From: Hyphomicrobiales bacterium
GTDB taxonomy: Bacteria > Pseudomonadota > Alphaproteobacteria > Rhizobiales > Xanthobacteraceae
Assembly (NCBI GenBank): GCA_023266695.1
Contig: JAHFPO010000059.1
Location: 1-12,420, forward strand
DNA length: 12,420 bases
Direction: 5' to 3'
Shown: positions 1 to 7,376 of the stretch, piece by piece
Numbering within the stretch: the stretch's first letter is position 1
Layout of the letters: the number at the start of each line of letters is the position of its first letter
Position numbers and translations under genes: made by a program
The notes under the pieces: generated by a model
Told to the model about the DNA's origin: nothing
The model's database searches: none
Seen by the model: only the letters and a program-made list of their open reading frames with translations

Positions 1-1
1 C

Positions 2-250
2 TTGCTGCGCGATCATATGTTGTGCGGGCTGGGCAAACCCGGTTTCATGTTCCGTGTCGGCAAGGAGCGGGAAGCCGAGGCGCTCGCGCGCCCCGGCGCG
101 AGCCCGATGAAATCCAACGGTCGCCGGTTTGGCGGCTTCGTCTGGGTGGATCCGGGCCGGTGCACGGATCGTGATTTGCGCGGATTGATCGTGCTCGCGC
201 GCAATTACCTCGCCGAATTACCTCCCAAGAAAAGGCGGAAGCGTGTGTAG
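2..250 (+). CDS. TfoX/Sxy N-terminal-domain protein, 5' end outside the window
   Basis: The visible 82 residues match the second half of the TfoX N-terminal domain: a strand ending in MLCGLGKPGFMFRVG, then the EALARPGASPM segment, an FGGFVWVDP strand and a C-terminal helix. The reading frame is open to the window edge and a TTG at position 2 is only the first codon that could be read as a start, so the true start lies upstream. Family members are about 110-120 residues, so roughly 30 are missing. TfoX/Sxy activates competence genes in gammaproteobacteria, but the stand-alone N-domain proteins of alphaproteobacteria have no settled role and I assign none. The protein ends in a basic tail, KKRRKRV. 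The DUF899 gene begins 49 bp downstream on the same strand, so the two may be co-transcribed. Confidence 0.8.
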   Translation: MLRDHMLCGLGKPGFMFRVGKEREAEALARPGASPMKSNGRRFGGFVWVDPGRCTDRDLRGLIVLARNYLAELPPKKRRKRV

Positions 251-299
251 CTTGCAGCAGAAAGATTCATATCGAACGTAAATCCGGCAGGAGAAACCC

Positions 300-1031
300 A
301 TGGCCACGGCATCGAAAAAGAGGCCCGCCTCACGCAGGAAAACGTCCGCGAGAAAATCCGCCGCGCGTGCGCTGCACGATATGCGCTTCCCGAACGAGGA
401 CGGAAAATATCGCGCCGCGCGCAACGAGTTGTTGATGGCGGAGATCGAATTGCGCCGGCAGGTCGAGCGCGTCGCCGCCGCGCGCCGCAAATTGCCGGTC
501 GGCGGAGTGACTCCGCACGACTACGAGTTCGAGGAAGTATCGAACGGGCGGCGGGTGAGACTTTCGCAGTTGTTCGGCGATCACGACACGCTCGTGGCCT
601 ACAGCTTCATGTACGGCCCGGCGATGGCGAACGCCTGCCCGATGTGCGCGGCCATGCTCGACTCGCTCAACGGCGCCGCCGGGCACGTCGGCGGACGCGC
701 GGGCCTCGCCGTCATTGCGAAGTCGCCCGCGGATCGCATTCGCGCGTTCGCGCGCGAGCGCGGCTGGAACAAGCTGCGGCTGCTCTCCTCGGCGAACAAT
801 GATTACAACCGCGATTACAAGGGCGAAGGCCCCGACGGCTCGCAATGGCCGTCATTGAATGTGTTCATGCGCCGCAACGGCAAGATTCATCATTTCTATC
901 ACACGGAGATGTTGTTCGCGCCCGCGGACCCCGGCCAGAACAATCGCCACGTGGACATGATCTGGCCGCTGTGGAACCTGCTCGACTTCACTCCGGAGGG
1001 GCGCGGCAATTGGTATCCGAAACTGGGCTGA
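300..1031 (+). CDS. DUF899 family thioredoxin-like protein
   Basis: A 243-residue protein of the DUF899 family, which is thioredoxin-like and of unknown function. Residues 33-66 form the family's typical amphipathic helix (DGKYRAARNELLMAEIELRR). Residues 75-105 hold the first strands (YEFEE, VRLSQLFGDHDTLVAYSFMYG), followed by a CPMC motif at 113-116 in the position of the thioredoxin-fold cysteines. The C-terminal half carries NDYNRDY, a PSLNVFMRR strand, and the conserved end IWPLWNLLDFTPEGRGNW. The ATG at 300 has a well-placed AGGAGA (289-294). The first 27 residues are an Arg/Lys/Ala/Ser-rich basic extension; the next ATG (381) has no visible ribosome binding site, so I keep the longer form. 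No signal peptide is seen, which suggests the cytoplasm. A redox or dioxygenase-like role would be speculation. Confidence 0.9.
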   Translation: MATASKKRPASRRKTSARKSAARALHDMRFPNEDGKYRAARNELLMAEIELRRQVERVAAARRKLPVGGVTPHDYEFEEVSNGRRVRLSQLFGDHDTLVAYSFMYGPAMANACPMCAAMLDSLNGAAGHVGGRAGLAVIAKSPADRIRAFARERGWNKLRLLSSANNDYNRDYKGEGPDGSQWPSLNVFMRRNGKIHHFYHTEMLFAPADPGQNNRHVDMIWPLWNLLDFTPEGRGNWYPKLG

Positions 1032-1035
1032 ACGC

Positions 1036-1305
1036 TCAGTGCAGCCGGAACACTCCGTCGACCGGGCGGAATTCCGACGGCTTGATCAGGCGCGAATGGG
1101 CGACGGTGACCGAATGGAGCGGGCCCGCGAGCTCGCGCCGCCAAAAGGCGAGGAAGCGCGCGAGCACCGGGAATTCCGGCGCGAGGTCGTAGTCCTGCCA
1201 GACGTAGGTCTGCAGGAGCCCGGGGTGGTCGGGCAGGCGATAGAGGATCTCGGCCGTGGTAAGCCCGTAGCCTTCGAGCTGCCGCCTGAAGTCCTGCGAA
1301 ACCAT
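1036..1305 (-). CDS. usg: Usg family protein
   Basis: An 89-residue protein of the Usg family, small conserved alphaproteobacterial proteins of unknown function. Nearly the whole length fits the family: QLEGYGLTTAEILYRLPDHP, LLQTYVWQDYDLAPEFPVL, FLAFWRRELAGPLHSVTVAH, and SRLIKPSEFRPVDGVFRLH at the C-terminus. Two ATGs are in frame (1353 and 1305). I chose 1305 because GAGAGGAAG lies at a good distance in front of it and homologous sequence begins there (MVSQDFRRQLEGYG); the upstream 16 residues look non-conserved. The gene converges with the DUF899 gene, with 4 bp between the stop codons, and is divergent from groES. An ATAATA/TATTAT box at 1369-1374 could belong to its promoter, but no matching -35 is clear. 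Confidence 0.88.
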   Translation of the reverse strand: MVSQDFRRQLEGYGLTTAEILYRLPDHPGLLQTYVWQDYDLAPEFPVLARFLAFWRRELAGPLHSVTVAHSRLIKPSEFRPVDGVFRLH

Positions 1306-1394
1306 GCGAATCTTCCTCTCGACCTGAACAGCTTCTTGGCCAAGGCGCTTCATTGCAAGCCCAAAAACATAATAAATTGTTACTTATCAAGGCA

Positions 1395-1421
1395 TTAGCA
1401 GCATTTCACCTTGTCTGCTAA
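1395..1421 (+). promoter_or_regulatory. Degenerate second CIRCE-like palindrome
   Basis: TTAGCAG (1395-1401) and CTGCTAA (1415-1421) form a perfect 7-bp inverted repeat. The full span is 27 bp, exactly the CIRCE length (9+9+9), and the outer six bases of each arm are those of CIRCE (TTAGCA/TGCTAA). The left arm matches consensus at 6 of 9 positions and the right at 7 of 9. It starts 33 bp, about three helical turns, before the good CIRCE copy. A weak second HrcA site or an evolutionary remnant are both possible; this is inference from the sequence only. Confidence 0.45.
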
Positions 1422-1427
1422 CAATCC

Positions 1428-1454
1428 TTGGCACTCTCGGCAATAGAGTGCTAA
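1428..1454 (+). promoter_or_regulatory. CIRCE operator (HrcA binding site) and groESL promoter region
   Basis: TTGGCACTC (1428-1436), nine bases, then GAGTGCTAA (1446-1454): the CIRCE element with one change from consensus (G for A at the third base). CIRCE binds the HrcA repressor, which needs GroEL for activity, giving feedback control of groESL. A possible sigma70-type promoter overlaps it: TTGGCA (1428-1433) as -35 and TAAAAA (1452-1457) as -10, spacer 18. That would place HrcA directly over the promoter. The operator assignment is strong; the promoter boxes are weak. hrcA is not in this window. Confidence 0.95.
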
Positions 1455-1573
1455 AAAAATTTCCGGAAGCCCCTAGCGGGCGGCAACGGCCCGCCTATCT
1501 CGGGTTGGGTGCAGCGGGGAACACCCCCGGGCGCCTTCCCAACACGCTCACATCGAAGCTTGGAGGAGTATCC

Positions 1574-1888
1574 ATGAAATTCCGGCCACTGCATGACCGC
1601 GTCGTGGTCCGCCGGGTCACCGCGGACGAGAAGACCGCCGGCGGCATCATCATTCCCGACACCGCCCAGGAGAAGCCGCAGGAAGGCGAAGTGATCGCCA
1701 TCGGCCCGGGCGGACGCGACGAGGCGGGCAAGCTCATTCCCATCGACCTCAAGGTCGGCGACCACGTGCTGTTCGCCAAATGGTCCGGCAGCGAGGTCAA
1801 GATCGACGGGAAAGAGCTCCTGATCATGAAGGAGTCCGACATTCTCGGTGTGCTCGCGCGCACCGCTTCGGCCAGGAAGGCCGCCTGA
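1574..1888 (+). CDS. groES: Co-chaperonin GroES (Hsp10)
   Basis: A 104-residue GroES, the heptameric lid that closes the GroEL cavity during ATP-driven folding in the cytoplasm. The start is the ATG at 1574, preceded by GGAGGAG (1562-1568), and the protein begins MKFRPLHDRVVVRR as in the family. The mobile loop (about residues 17-32) carries the hydrophobic GroEL-contact tripeptide, here III at 25-27. Further conserved segments are EGEVIAIGPGGRDEAGK, VGDHVLFAKWSGSEVKIDGKELLIM and the SDILGVL end. It is about 8 residues longer than the usual 95-97 because of an Ala/Arg/Lys tail (ARTASARKAA). The frame is open farther upstream, but that part overlaps CIRCE and has no ribosome binding site. groEL follows 143 bp later, which is unusually far because two hairpin repeats lie between. 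Confidence 0.98.
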   Translation: MKFRPLHDRVVVRRVTADEKTAGGIIIPDTAQEKPQEGEVIAIGPGGRDEAGKLIPIDLKVGDHVLFAKWSGSEVKIDGKELLIMKESDILGVLARTASARKAA

Positions 1889-1894
1889 TTTTTC

Positions 1895-1940
1895 CGTCAT
1901 CCCGGGGCGGCCGCTGCAGGCCGGCCCTCGAAGGATGACG
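1895..1940. repeat. Palindromic repeat I in the groES-groEL gap
   Basis: Perfect 8-bp arms CGTCATCC (1895-1902) and GGATGACG (1933-1940) enclose a second inverted repeat, GGGCGGCC against GGCCGGCCC with one bulged base, around GCTGCA. As RNA this would be a long imperfect hairpin just after the groES stop. The CGTCAT...ATGACG ends resemble those of short dispersed repeats of Rhizobiales; copy number cannot be judged here. Confidence 0.7.
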
Positions 1941-1958
1941 CCAGCAAGCGAAATCGAT

Positions 1959-2008
1959 GTCGCCCTTCGAGGCTCGGCGCGTTCCGCGCCTCGCCCCTCA
2001 GGGTGACG
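1959..2008. repeat. Palindromic repeat II in the groES-groEL gap
   Basis: Outer arms GTCGCCCT (1959-1966) and AGGGTGAC (2000-2007) pair with one G-T wobble. Inner arms GGCGCG (1976-1981) and CGCGCC (1985-1990) pair perfectly around TTC. The hairpin ends 9 bp before the groEL ribosome binding site (ACGGAG, 2017-2022). It has no T-run after it, so it does not look like an intrinsic terminator; mRNA processing or stabilisation is a possible effect. Confidence 0.7.
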
Positions 2009-2031
2009 AAACAGAAACGGAGTGAACAACA

Positions 2032-3666
<1,635 letters not shown>

Positions 3667-3691
3667 CGCCGCCAACGTCCTGTGAAAATCG

Positions 3692-3720
3692 AAAGGCCCG
3701 GGCGAAAGTCCGGGCCTTTT
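3692..3720 (+). terminator. Intrinsic terminator of groESL
   Basis: AAAGGCCCGG (3692-3701) pairs perfectly with CCGGGCCTTT (3710-3719) around an 8-base loop that contains GCGAAAG, and the stem runs into TTTT. It begins 25 bp after the groEL stop codon. Confidence 0.92.
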
Positions 3721-3736
3721 CGCTTAATCATTAACT

Positions 3737-3824
3737 CGTCATACCCGGGCTTGACCCGGGCATCCACGTCTTGGACCTTTCAGCAAGTAAGTCGTGGATG
3801 GCCAGAACAAGTCCGGCCATGACG
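3737..3824. repeat. 88-bp dispersed-type palindromic repeat
   Basis: The unit begins CGTCAT (3737-3742) and ends ATGACG (3819-3824). Internal arms CATCCACG and CGTGGATG form an 8-bp inverted repeat around a central spacer, and two CCCGGG-containing blocks lie in the left half. Read on the minus strand it gives the peptide VMAGLVLAIHD...WMPGSSPGMT, a signature of non-coding repeats that are often mis-annotated as small proteins in alphaproteobacteria. It shares its terminal hexamers with the repeat at 1895-1940. Confidence 0.75.
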
Positions 3825-3930
3825 AAATGAGAATTTGCGCCGCACTTAATCCCCGCATTGGCAATCACCCTCCTTGAAATCCCTGCCGAAAAAAAACTTA
3901 TCCCCGCTCCTGTGGGCGCACTTATGTTGG
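3825..3930. other. Intergenic spacer without recognisable features
   Basis: Somewhat AT-richer than its surroundings, with an A8 run near 3890-3898. I see no convincing ORF, promoter or hairpin in it. Confidence 0.4.
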
Positions 3931-4260
3931 ACGTGTCCCGCTCATGAGGGGCGCTTCTAGAGGCGTTCTCGGAGTGGAGCGGGATCGGCGCCCGCTGTCG
4001 CGGCAGCAACCGCGGCACCGGGAGGCCCCGGGTAGCCGTCCGTGCGCATTGATAGACGCACTGCCTTCGATGGCTGCACGGCGGTGGGACGAGCCGCGCG
4101 AAAGCGCGGTGCTAGGGGGCGTGAAGAGCGCTCCGTCTGATCGCCGGAAGTATGGCCCCGGGGTGCGAAAAACCGCCGGATGGAGCGCCGCGTAGGCGCG
4201 GGCGCCCCCGCCGGGGCGCCACCGAAATGAATGGTGCGCCGACCGGCGCTCCATCCCCCT
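3931..4260. other. Structured GC-rich non-coding block
   Basis: No reading frame here resembles a protein, but hairpins are dense. CCGGG/CCCGG lies at 4018-4031, GTGCG/CGCAC at 4042-4061, and CCGCGC-GAAA-GCGCGG with a GNRA tetraloop at 4094-4109. A 13-bp perfect inverted repeat has arms at 4178-4190 and 4244-4256 and encloses an 8-bp perfect stem, GGCGCCCC/GGGGCGCC (4201-4208, 4213-4220). Alternative pairing GCGCCG/CGGCGC exists at 4236-4249. In general layout this resembles long non-coding repeats I recall from Bradyrhizobium-group intergenic regions; I cannot verify that. It could be a decayed mobile repeat or a structured RNA. Boundaries and strand are uncertain. Confidence 0.5.
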
Positions 4261-4300
4261 CGCAAGTCGGGTTTACCCGACTTGCGCACTAAAAGAGTGC
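4261..4300. repeat. Two adjoining perfect hairpins
   Basis: CGCAAGTCGGGT (4261-4272) pairs with ACCCGACTTGCG (4275-4286), a 12-bp palindrome with a two-base centre. The second hairpin follows at once: GCACT (4286-4290) and AGTGC (4296-4300). No T-run follows on the plus strand. The AAGTCGG core recurs in the hairpin at 4407-4434. Confidence 0.65.
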
Positions 4301-4358
4301 AGTGAGGGGAAACGAAACAAGACTCGGGGCGCGAAAACCGCCCGCGAGAATGAGATTG

Positions 4359-4376
4359 GCTGTTTGAAATTTGAAT
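4359..4376. repeat. Direct repeat copy 1, boxA-like
   Basis: Eighteen bases beginning GCTGTTTGA that match 15 of 18 positions of a second copy 132 bp downstream at 4491-4508. The two copies bracket the nested hairpin element at 4396-4484. The function is unknown. Confidence 0.4.
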
Positions 4377-4395
4377 GAGGCGTTGAACTCGAAAA

Positions 4396-4484
4396 CCCTC
4401 TCCCCAGCCGAAGTCGGATGTTTCTGACTTCGGCCACTTGAAATGCCGAACTCGGGAACACCCGAGTTCGGTGTGGGGAGAGGG
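4396..4484 (-). repeat. Nested hairpin (three-way-junction-like) element, possible end of the efflux operon
   Basis: A perfect 10-bp outer stem, CCCTCTCCCC (4396-4405) with GGGGAGAGGG (4475-4484), encloses two hairpins. The first is GCCGAAGTCGGA/TCTGACTTCGGC at 4407-4434 (one mismatch). The second is CCGAACTCGGG/CCCGAGTTCGG at 4446-4471 (perfect, loop AACA). Read on the minus strand, the outer stem is followed by TTTT (4395-4392) and begins 37 bp after the permease stop codon, so it may help end efflux-operon transcripts. The T-run is short, so a palindromic repeat with no terminator role is equally possible. Confidence 0.6.
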
Positions 4485-4490
4485 AAAAAT

Positions 4491-4508
4491 GCTGTTTGAC
4501 AATCGAAT
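4491..4508. repeat. Direct repeat copy 2, boxA-like
   Basis: GCTGTTTGACAATCGAAT. With the preceding T, positions 4490-4501 match 10 of 12 bases of the E. coli rrn antitermination boxA (TGCTCTTTAACA). No rRNA gene is nearby, so a boxA role is doubtful. Confidence 0.4.
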
Positions 4509-4521
4509 CGAACGAAGCGCG

Positions 4522-5664
4522 TCAATCGAGCGTGCGGCGGAAGCGCGTCACCGCGATCGCCATGGCGACGAGCATGAGGAGAGCGAGCACCAGCGCGTCA
4601 TAGTGGAGATCGGCGAGATTGGAGCCCTTGAGCAGGATCGCCCGCACGATGCGGATGAAATGGGTGAGCGGCAGGCATTCGCCGATCCATTGCGCCCAGA
4701 CCGGCATGCCGGCGAACGGATAGAGGAACCCCGACAACAGCATGTTCGGCAGGAAGAACATCATCGACATCTGCACCGCCTGCAATTGGTTCTGCGCGAG
4801 CGTCGAGAAGGTGTAGCCGAACGAGAGATTGGTGGCGATGAAGAGCGTGGTGAGCGCCGCCAGCAGGCTGAGATCGCCGACCACCGGAACGGCGAACAGC
4901 GTCACGCCCGCCACCAGGATCAGCGTCGCCTGCAGGAAGCCGACCAGAATATAGGGCGCGATCTTGCCGAGCATGATCTCGAGTGGCGAGATCGGCATGG
5001 CGAGGAGATGCTCCATCGTGCCGCGCTCGATCTCGCGGGTGACCGAGAGCGCGGTGAAAATCAGCATGGTGAGAGTGAGGATGGTGCCGAGAAGCCCCGG
5101 CACGATGTTGAGCTGGCTAGCGCCGGCCGGATTGTAGCGCGCGTGCTGGCGAACCTCGAACGCCGCGACCGGGCTGTCGGGGATGGCGTGTTCGTGCTGG
5201 AGCGCCGTTTGCACGAGCTCTCTGAGGGCGCCGAGCGCCGAGCCGGTGGCGACCGGATCGGTCGCATCGGCGGCGATGAGCAACGCCGGCCGGTCGCCGC
5301 GCCGCAGCGCCCGCTCGAAGCCCGCCGGCACCTCGATCGCGAACAGCACCCGCCCGGAGGCGAGCAGCCGGTCGAGCTCGGCCTCGTCGCGAACGAGATG
5401 GGTCACCTTGAAATAGCGGGTGTTCTCGATCGCCTTCAGGATCGAACGGCCGACATCGCTCGACTCCTGCAACAGCACCGCGGTCGGCATGTCGCGCGGG
5501 TTGGTGTTGATGGCATAGCCGAACAGCACCAGCTGGATGAGCGGGATCATGATCATGGTCGCGAAGGTGATGCGGTCGCGCCGCAGCTGCAGGAATTCCT
5601 TGACCAGCATGGCGCCGGCCCGTTGCCACAAGCCTCCGGTCGCAAAACTCGCGAGCGCCTTCAT
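4522..5664 (-). CDS. ABC-2 type transporter permease (YbhS/YbhR-like)
   Basis: A 380-residue membrane subunit of an ABC exporter, ABC-2 type. A short cytoplasmic N-terminus carries the family signature LVKEFLQLRRDRITFA, then TM1 (about 36-54, ending GYAINTNP). A large periplasmic domain follows (to about residue 200), then about five hydrophobic segments in the C-terminal half. These include VTREIERGTMEHLLAMPISPLEIMLGKI, the cytoplasmic coupling segment of the ABC-2 family, and PNMLLSGFLYPFAGMP before the last helices. I chose the ATG at 5664 because it overlaps the ATPase stop codon as ATGA and the family begins near here; an ATG at 5736 would overlap the ATPase by 76 bp. Only one permease is present, so it would have to form a homodimer, unlike E. 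coli YbhS plus YbhR. The substrate is unknown; drug or toxic-compound efflux is likely. Confidence 0.93.
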   Translation of the reverse strand: MKALASFATGGLWQRAGAMLVKEFLQLRRDRITFATMIMIPLIQLVLFGYAINTNPRDMPTAVLLQESSDVGRSILKAIENTRYFKVTHLVRDEAELDRLLASGRVLFAIEVPAGFERALRRGDRPALLIAADATDPVATGSALGALRELVQTALQHEHAIPDSPVAAFEVRQHARYNPAGASQLNIVPGLLGTILTLTMLIFTALSVTREIERGTMEHLLAMPISPLEIMLGKIAPYILVGFLQATLILVAGVTLFAVPVVGDLSLLAALTTLFIATNLSFGYTFSTLAQNQLQAVQMSMMFFLPNMLLSGFLYPFAGMPVWAQWIGECLPLTHFIRIVRAILLKGSNLADLHYDALVLALLMLVAMAIAVTRFRRTLD

Positions 5665-6602
5665 GGATAATTGTCCCGCGCCTTGCCCATGAGATCGATG
5701 AACACGTCCTCGAGCGAGGCTTGCGAGCGCGTCCATTCGAGCTTGGATTTCTTGCGATAGGGCGCAATCGCCTGTTCGAGGGCTTTGGCGTCGCGGCCGG
5801 AGACGTGCAGGCTGGCGCCGAACGGCGCCACCATGTCGACGCCCGGTCGGCCGCCGAGTTCGTGCGCGAGCTCGGTGAGCCCCTCCCCGCTCACGGCGTA
5901 GGTGACGAGGTGGGAATCCTCGATCACCTCGCCGACGGTGCCGTGCGCGAGCAGGACGCCGTAGGCGATATAGGCGATCTCGTGGCAGTGCTCGGCCTCG
6001 TCCATGTAATGGGTGGAGACGAGCGCGGTGAGGCCGTCGGCGGCGAGCGCGTGAATCTCGTTCCAGAATTCGCGCCGCGCCTTCGGATCGACGCCGGCGG
6101 TCGGCTCGTCGAGCAGCAGCAATTGCGGGCTTGGCAGCGTGCAGGCGCCGAGTGCCAAGCGCTGCTTCCAGCCGCCCGAGAGCGAGCCCGCGATCTGCTC
6201 CTCGCGGCCGCCGAGGCCGAGGCGATCGATCATGGCGCGCGCCGCGCCGGCGGGATCGGCAAGCCCGTAGATGCGGGCGACGAACTCCAGATTCTCCCGC
6301 ACCGAGAGATCCTCATAGAGGCTGAAGCGCTGGGTCATGTAGCCGATGTGCCGCTTGATCGCCTCGGCCTCGCGGCGGATATCGAAGCCGAGACAGCGGC
6401 CCTCGCCCCGGTCGGGCGTGAGCAGGCCGCACAGCATGCGGATGGTGGTGGTCTTGCCCGAGCCGTTGGGGCCGAGGAAGCCGTAGATGGTGCCGCGTTT
6501 CACCTTGAGCGAGAGATCGCGCACCACCACGCGGCCGTCGAACGATTTGGTGAGACCGTGCACGTCGATGGCGATCGCGGGTACGGAAGCGGGCGCGGGC
6601 AT
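5661..6602 (-). CDS. ABC transporter ATP-binding protein (YbhF-like, single domain)
   Basis: A 313-residue ATPase that powers the neighbouring permease. Walker A is GPNGSGKT (44-51), the Q-loop glutamine is Q91 (YMTQRFSLYEDLSV), the signature is LSGGW (141-145), Walker B is LLLLDEP (161-167) with the D-loop following, and the switch histidine is H198 (STHYMDEAEHC). The C-terminal 100 residues form the accessory domain of drug-type exporters and end in LEDVFIDLMG. E. coli YbhF has two nucleotide-binding domains in about 578 residues; this one has one and must dimerise. The ATG at 6602 directly follows the stop codon of the membrane-fusion gene with no gap, and the stop overlaps the permease start by 4 bp, which suggests translational coupling. 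A weak AAGG lies upstream of the start. Confidence 0.96.
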   Translation of the reverse strand: MPAPASVPAIAIDVHGLTKSFDGRVVVRDLSLKVKRGTIYGFLGPNGSGKTTTIRMLCGLLTPDRGEGRCLGFDIRREAEAIKRHIGYMTQRFSLYEDLSVRENLEFVARIYGLADPAGAARAMIDRLGLGGREEQIAGSLSGGWKQRLALGACTLPSPQLLLLDEPTAGVDPKARREFWNEIHALAADGLTALVSTHYMDEAEHCHEIAYIAYGVLLAHGTVGEVIEDSHLVTYAVSGEGLTELAHELGGRPGVDMVAPFGASLHVSGRDAKALEQAIAPYRKKSKLEWTRSQASLEDVFIDLMGKARDNYP

Positions 6603-7376
6603 CTAGGGCGCCTTGGCGGGAGCAAGCACGACGCTCACCGGCTGCCCGACCCGCAAGGATTCGGGCCGCTCCGGCCGCGCCTCGATCAGGAACACCAGCT
6701 TGGAGCGTTCCTCCAGGCTGTAGATCACCGGCGGGGTGAATTCCGCCGCCCGCGCGATGAAGCTCACGCGCGCCGCAAGCCCGCCGGCGCAGCCGTCGCA
6801 ATGCACCTCGACGGCGTCGCCGAACGCGATCTTCGGCAGCATCGCCTCGGGGACGAAGAAGCGCACCTTGATGTTTCCCGGCGGCAGCAGCGCGACCACG
6901 GGGCGGCCGGCCGGCACGATCTCGCCCGGCCGGTAATAGACCTGCTGGACGACCCCGGCCGCCGGGCTCGCGACGCGGCGGCGCGCGAGCCGAGTCTCGG
7001 CGGAATTGAGCCGCGCTTCGGCCTCGCGCAGCGACTGTTGGGCGTCGTCATAGGCCTTTTGCGTGCCCGTTCTGGATTTGAGCAGTTGCTCCGCGCGCTC
7101 GAATGTCTGCCGCGCATTGGTGAGCGTGGCCCTGGTCTGCGCCACATCGGCCTGCTGCAGATCGGCGTCGAGCGTGAAGAGCGGCGCTCCGGCGGCGACC
7201 GTGTCGCCCTCGCGCACGGACAGCGTCTCCACCCGGCCGGCTTCGTCGGGCCCGACGAAGACGAGATCGGCTTCGATCCAGCCCTGAAACGTCCGCTGGT
7301 TGGTATCGCCGCAGGCGGCGAGCGCGAGCGCCATGGCGGCGAGCAGGATGGGGCCGGCGCGACGGCGTCCGCTCAT
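6603..7376 (-). CDS. HlyD/YbhG-family periplasmic adaptor lipoprotein
   Basis: A 257-residue membrane-fusion protein linking the inner-membrane pump to an outer-membrane channel. An Arg-rich start and hydrophobic helix lead to the lipobox LAAC with Cys22, so a lipidated mature protein is predicted; +2 is Gly and +3 Asp, so sorting to the inner membrane is not certain. Residues 32-70 and 135-165 form the two halves of a lipoyl/barrel-sandwich domain (GWIEADLVFVGPDEAGRV; RRRVASPAAGVVQQVYYRPGE). Between them is a Gln/Ala/Arg-rich alpha-hairpin (about 71-134). The rest is a beta-barrel region. It is shorter than E. coli YbhG (about 330). The ATG at 7376 overlaps the tetR stop as ATGA and has a strong AGGAGG inside the tetR end. 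No TolC-type gene is in the window. Confidence 0.93.
   Translation of the reverse strand: MSGRRRAGPILLAAMALALAACGDTNQRTFQGWIEADLVFVGPDEAGRVETLSVREGDTVAAGAPLFTLDADLQQADVAQTRATLTNARQTFERAEQLLKSRTGTQKAYDDAQQSLREAEARLNSAETRLARRRVASPAAGVVQQVYYRPGEIVPAGRPVVALLPPGNIKVRFFVPEAMLPKIAFGDAVEVHCDGCAGGLAARVSFIARAAEFTPPVIYSLEERSKLVFLIEARPERPESLRVGQPVSVVLAPAKAP

Noticed and set aside
3731..4018. 95-residue minus-strand ORF containing VMAGLVLAIHD...WMPGSSPGMT
   Set aside because: It reads through the 88-bp palindromic repeat, a well-known source of false ORFs in alphaproteobacteria, and the remainder has no protein-like pattern.
3940..4300. Possible rRNA or tRNA fragment, or group II intron remnant
   Set aside because: No recognisable rRNA signature, T-loop sequence, intron domain V or reverse transcriptase was found; only generic hairpins support it.
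3944..4502. Overlapping ORFs on both strands in the structured block after groEL
   Set aside because: Arg/Pro/Ser-rich translations, no ribosome binding sites, and the DNA is dominated by inverted repeats.
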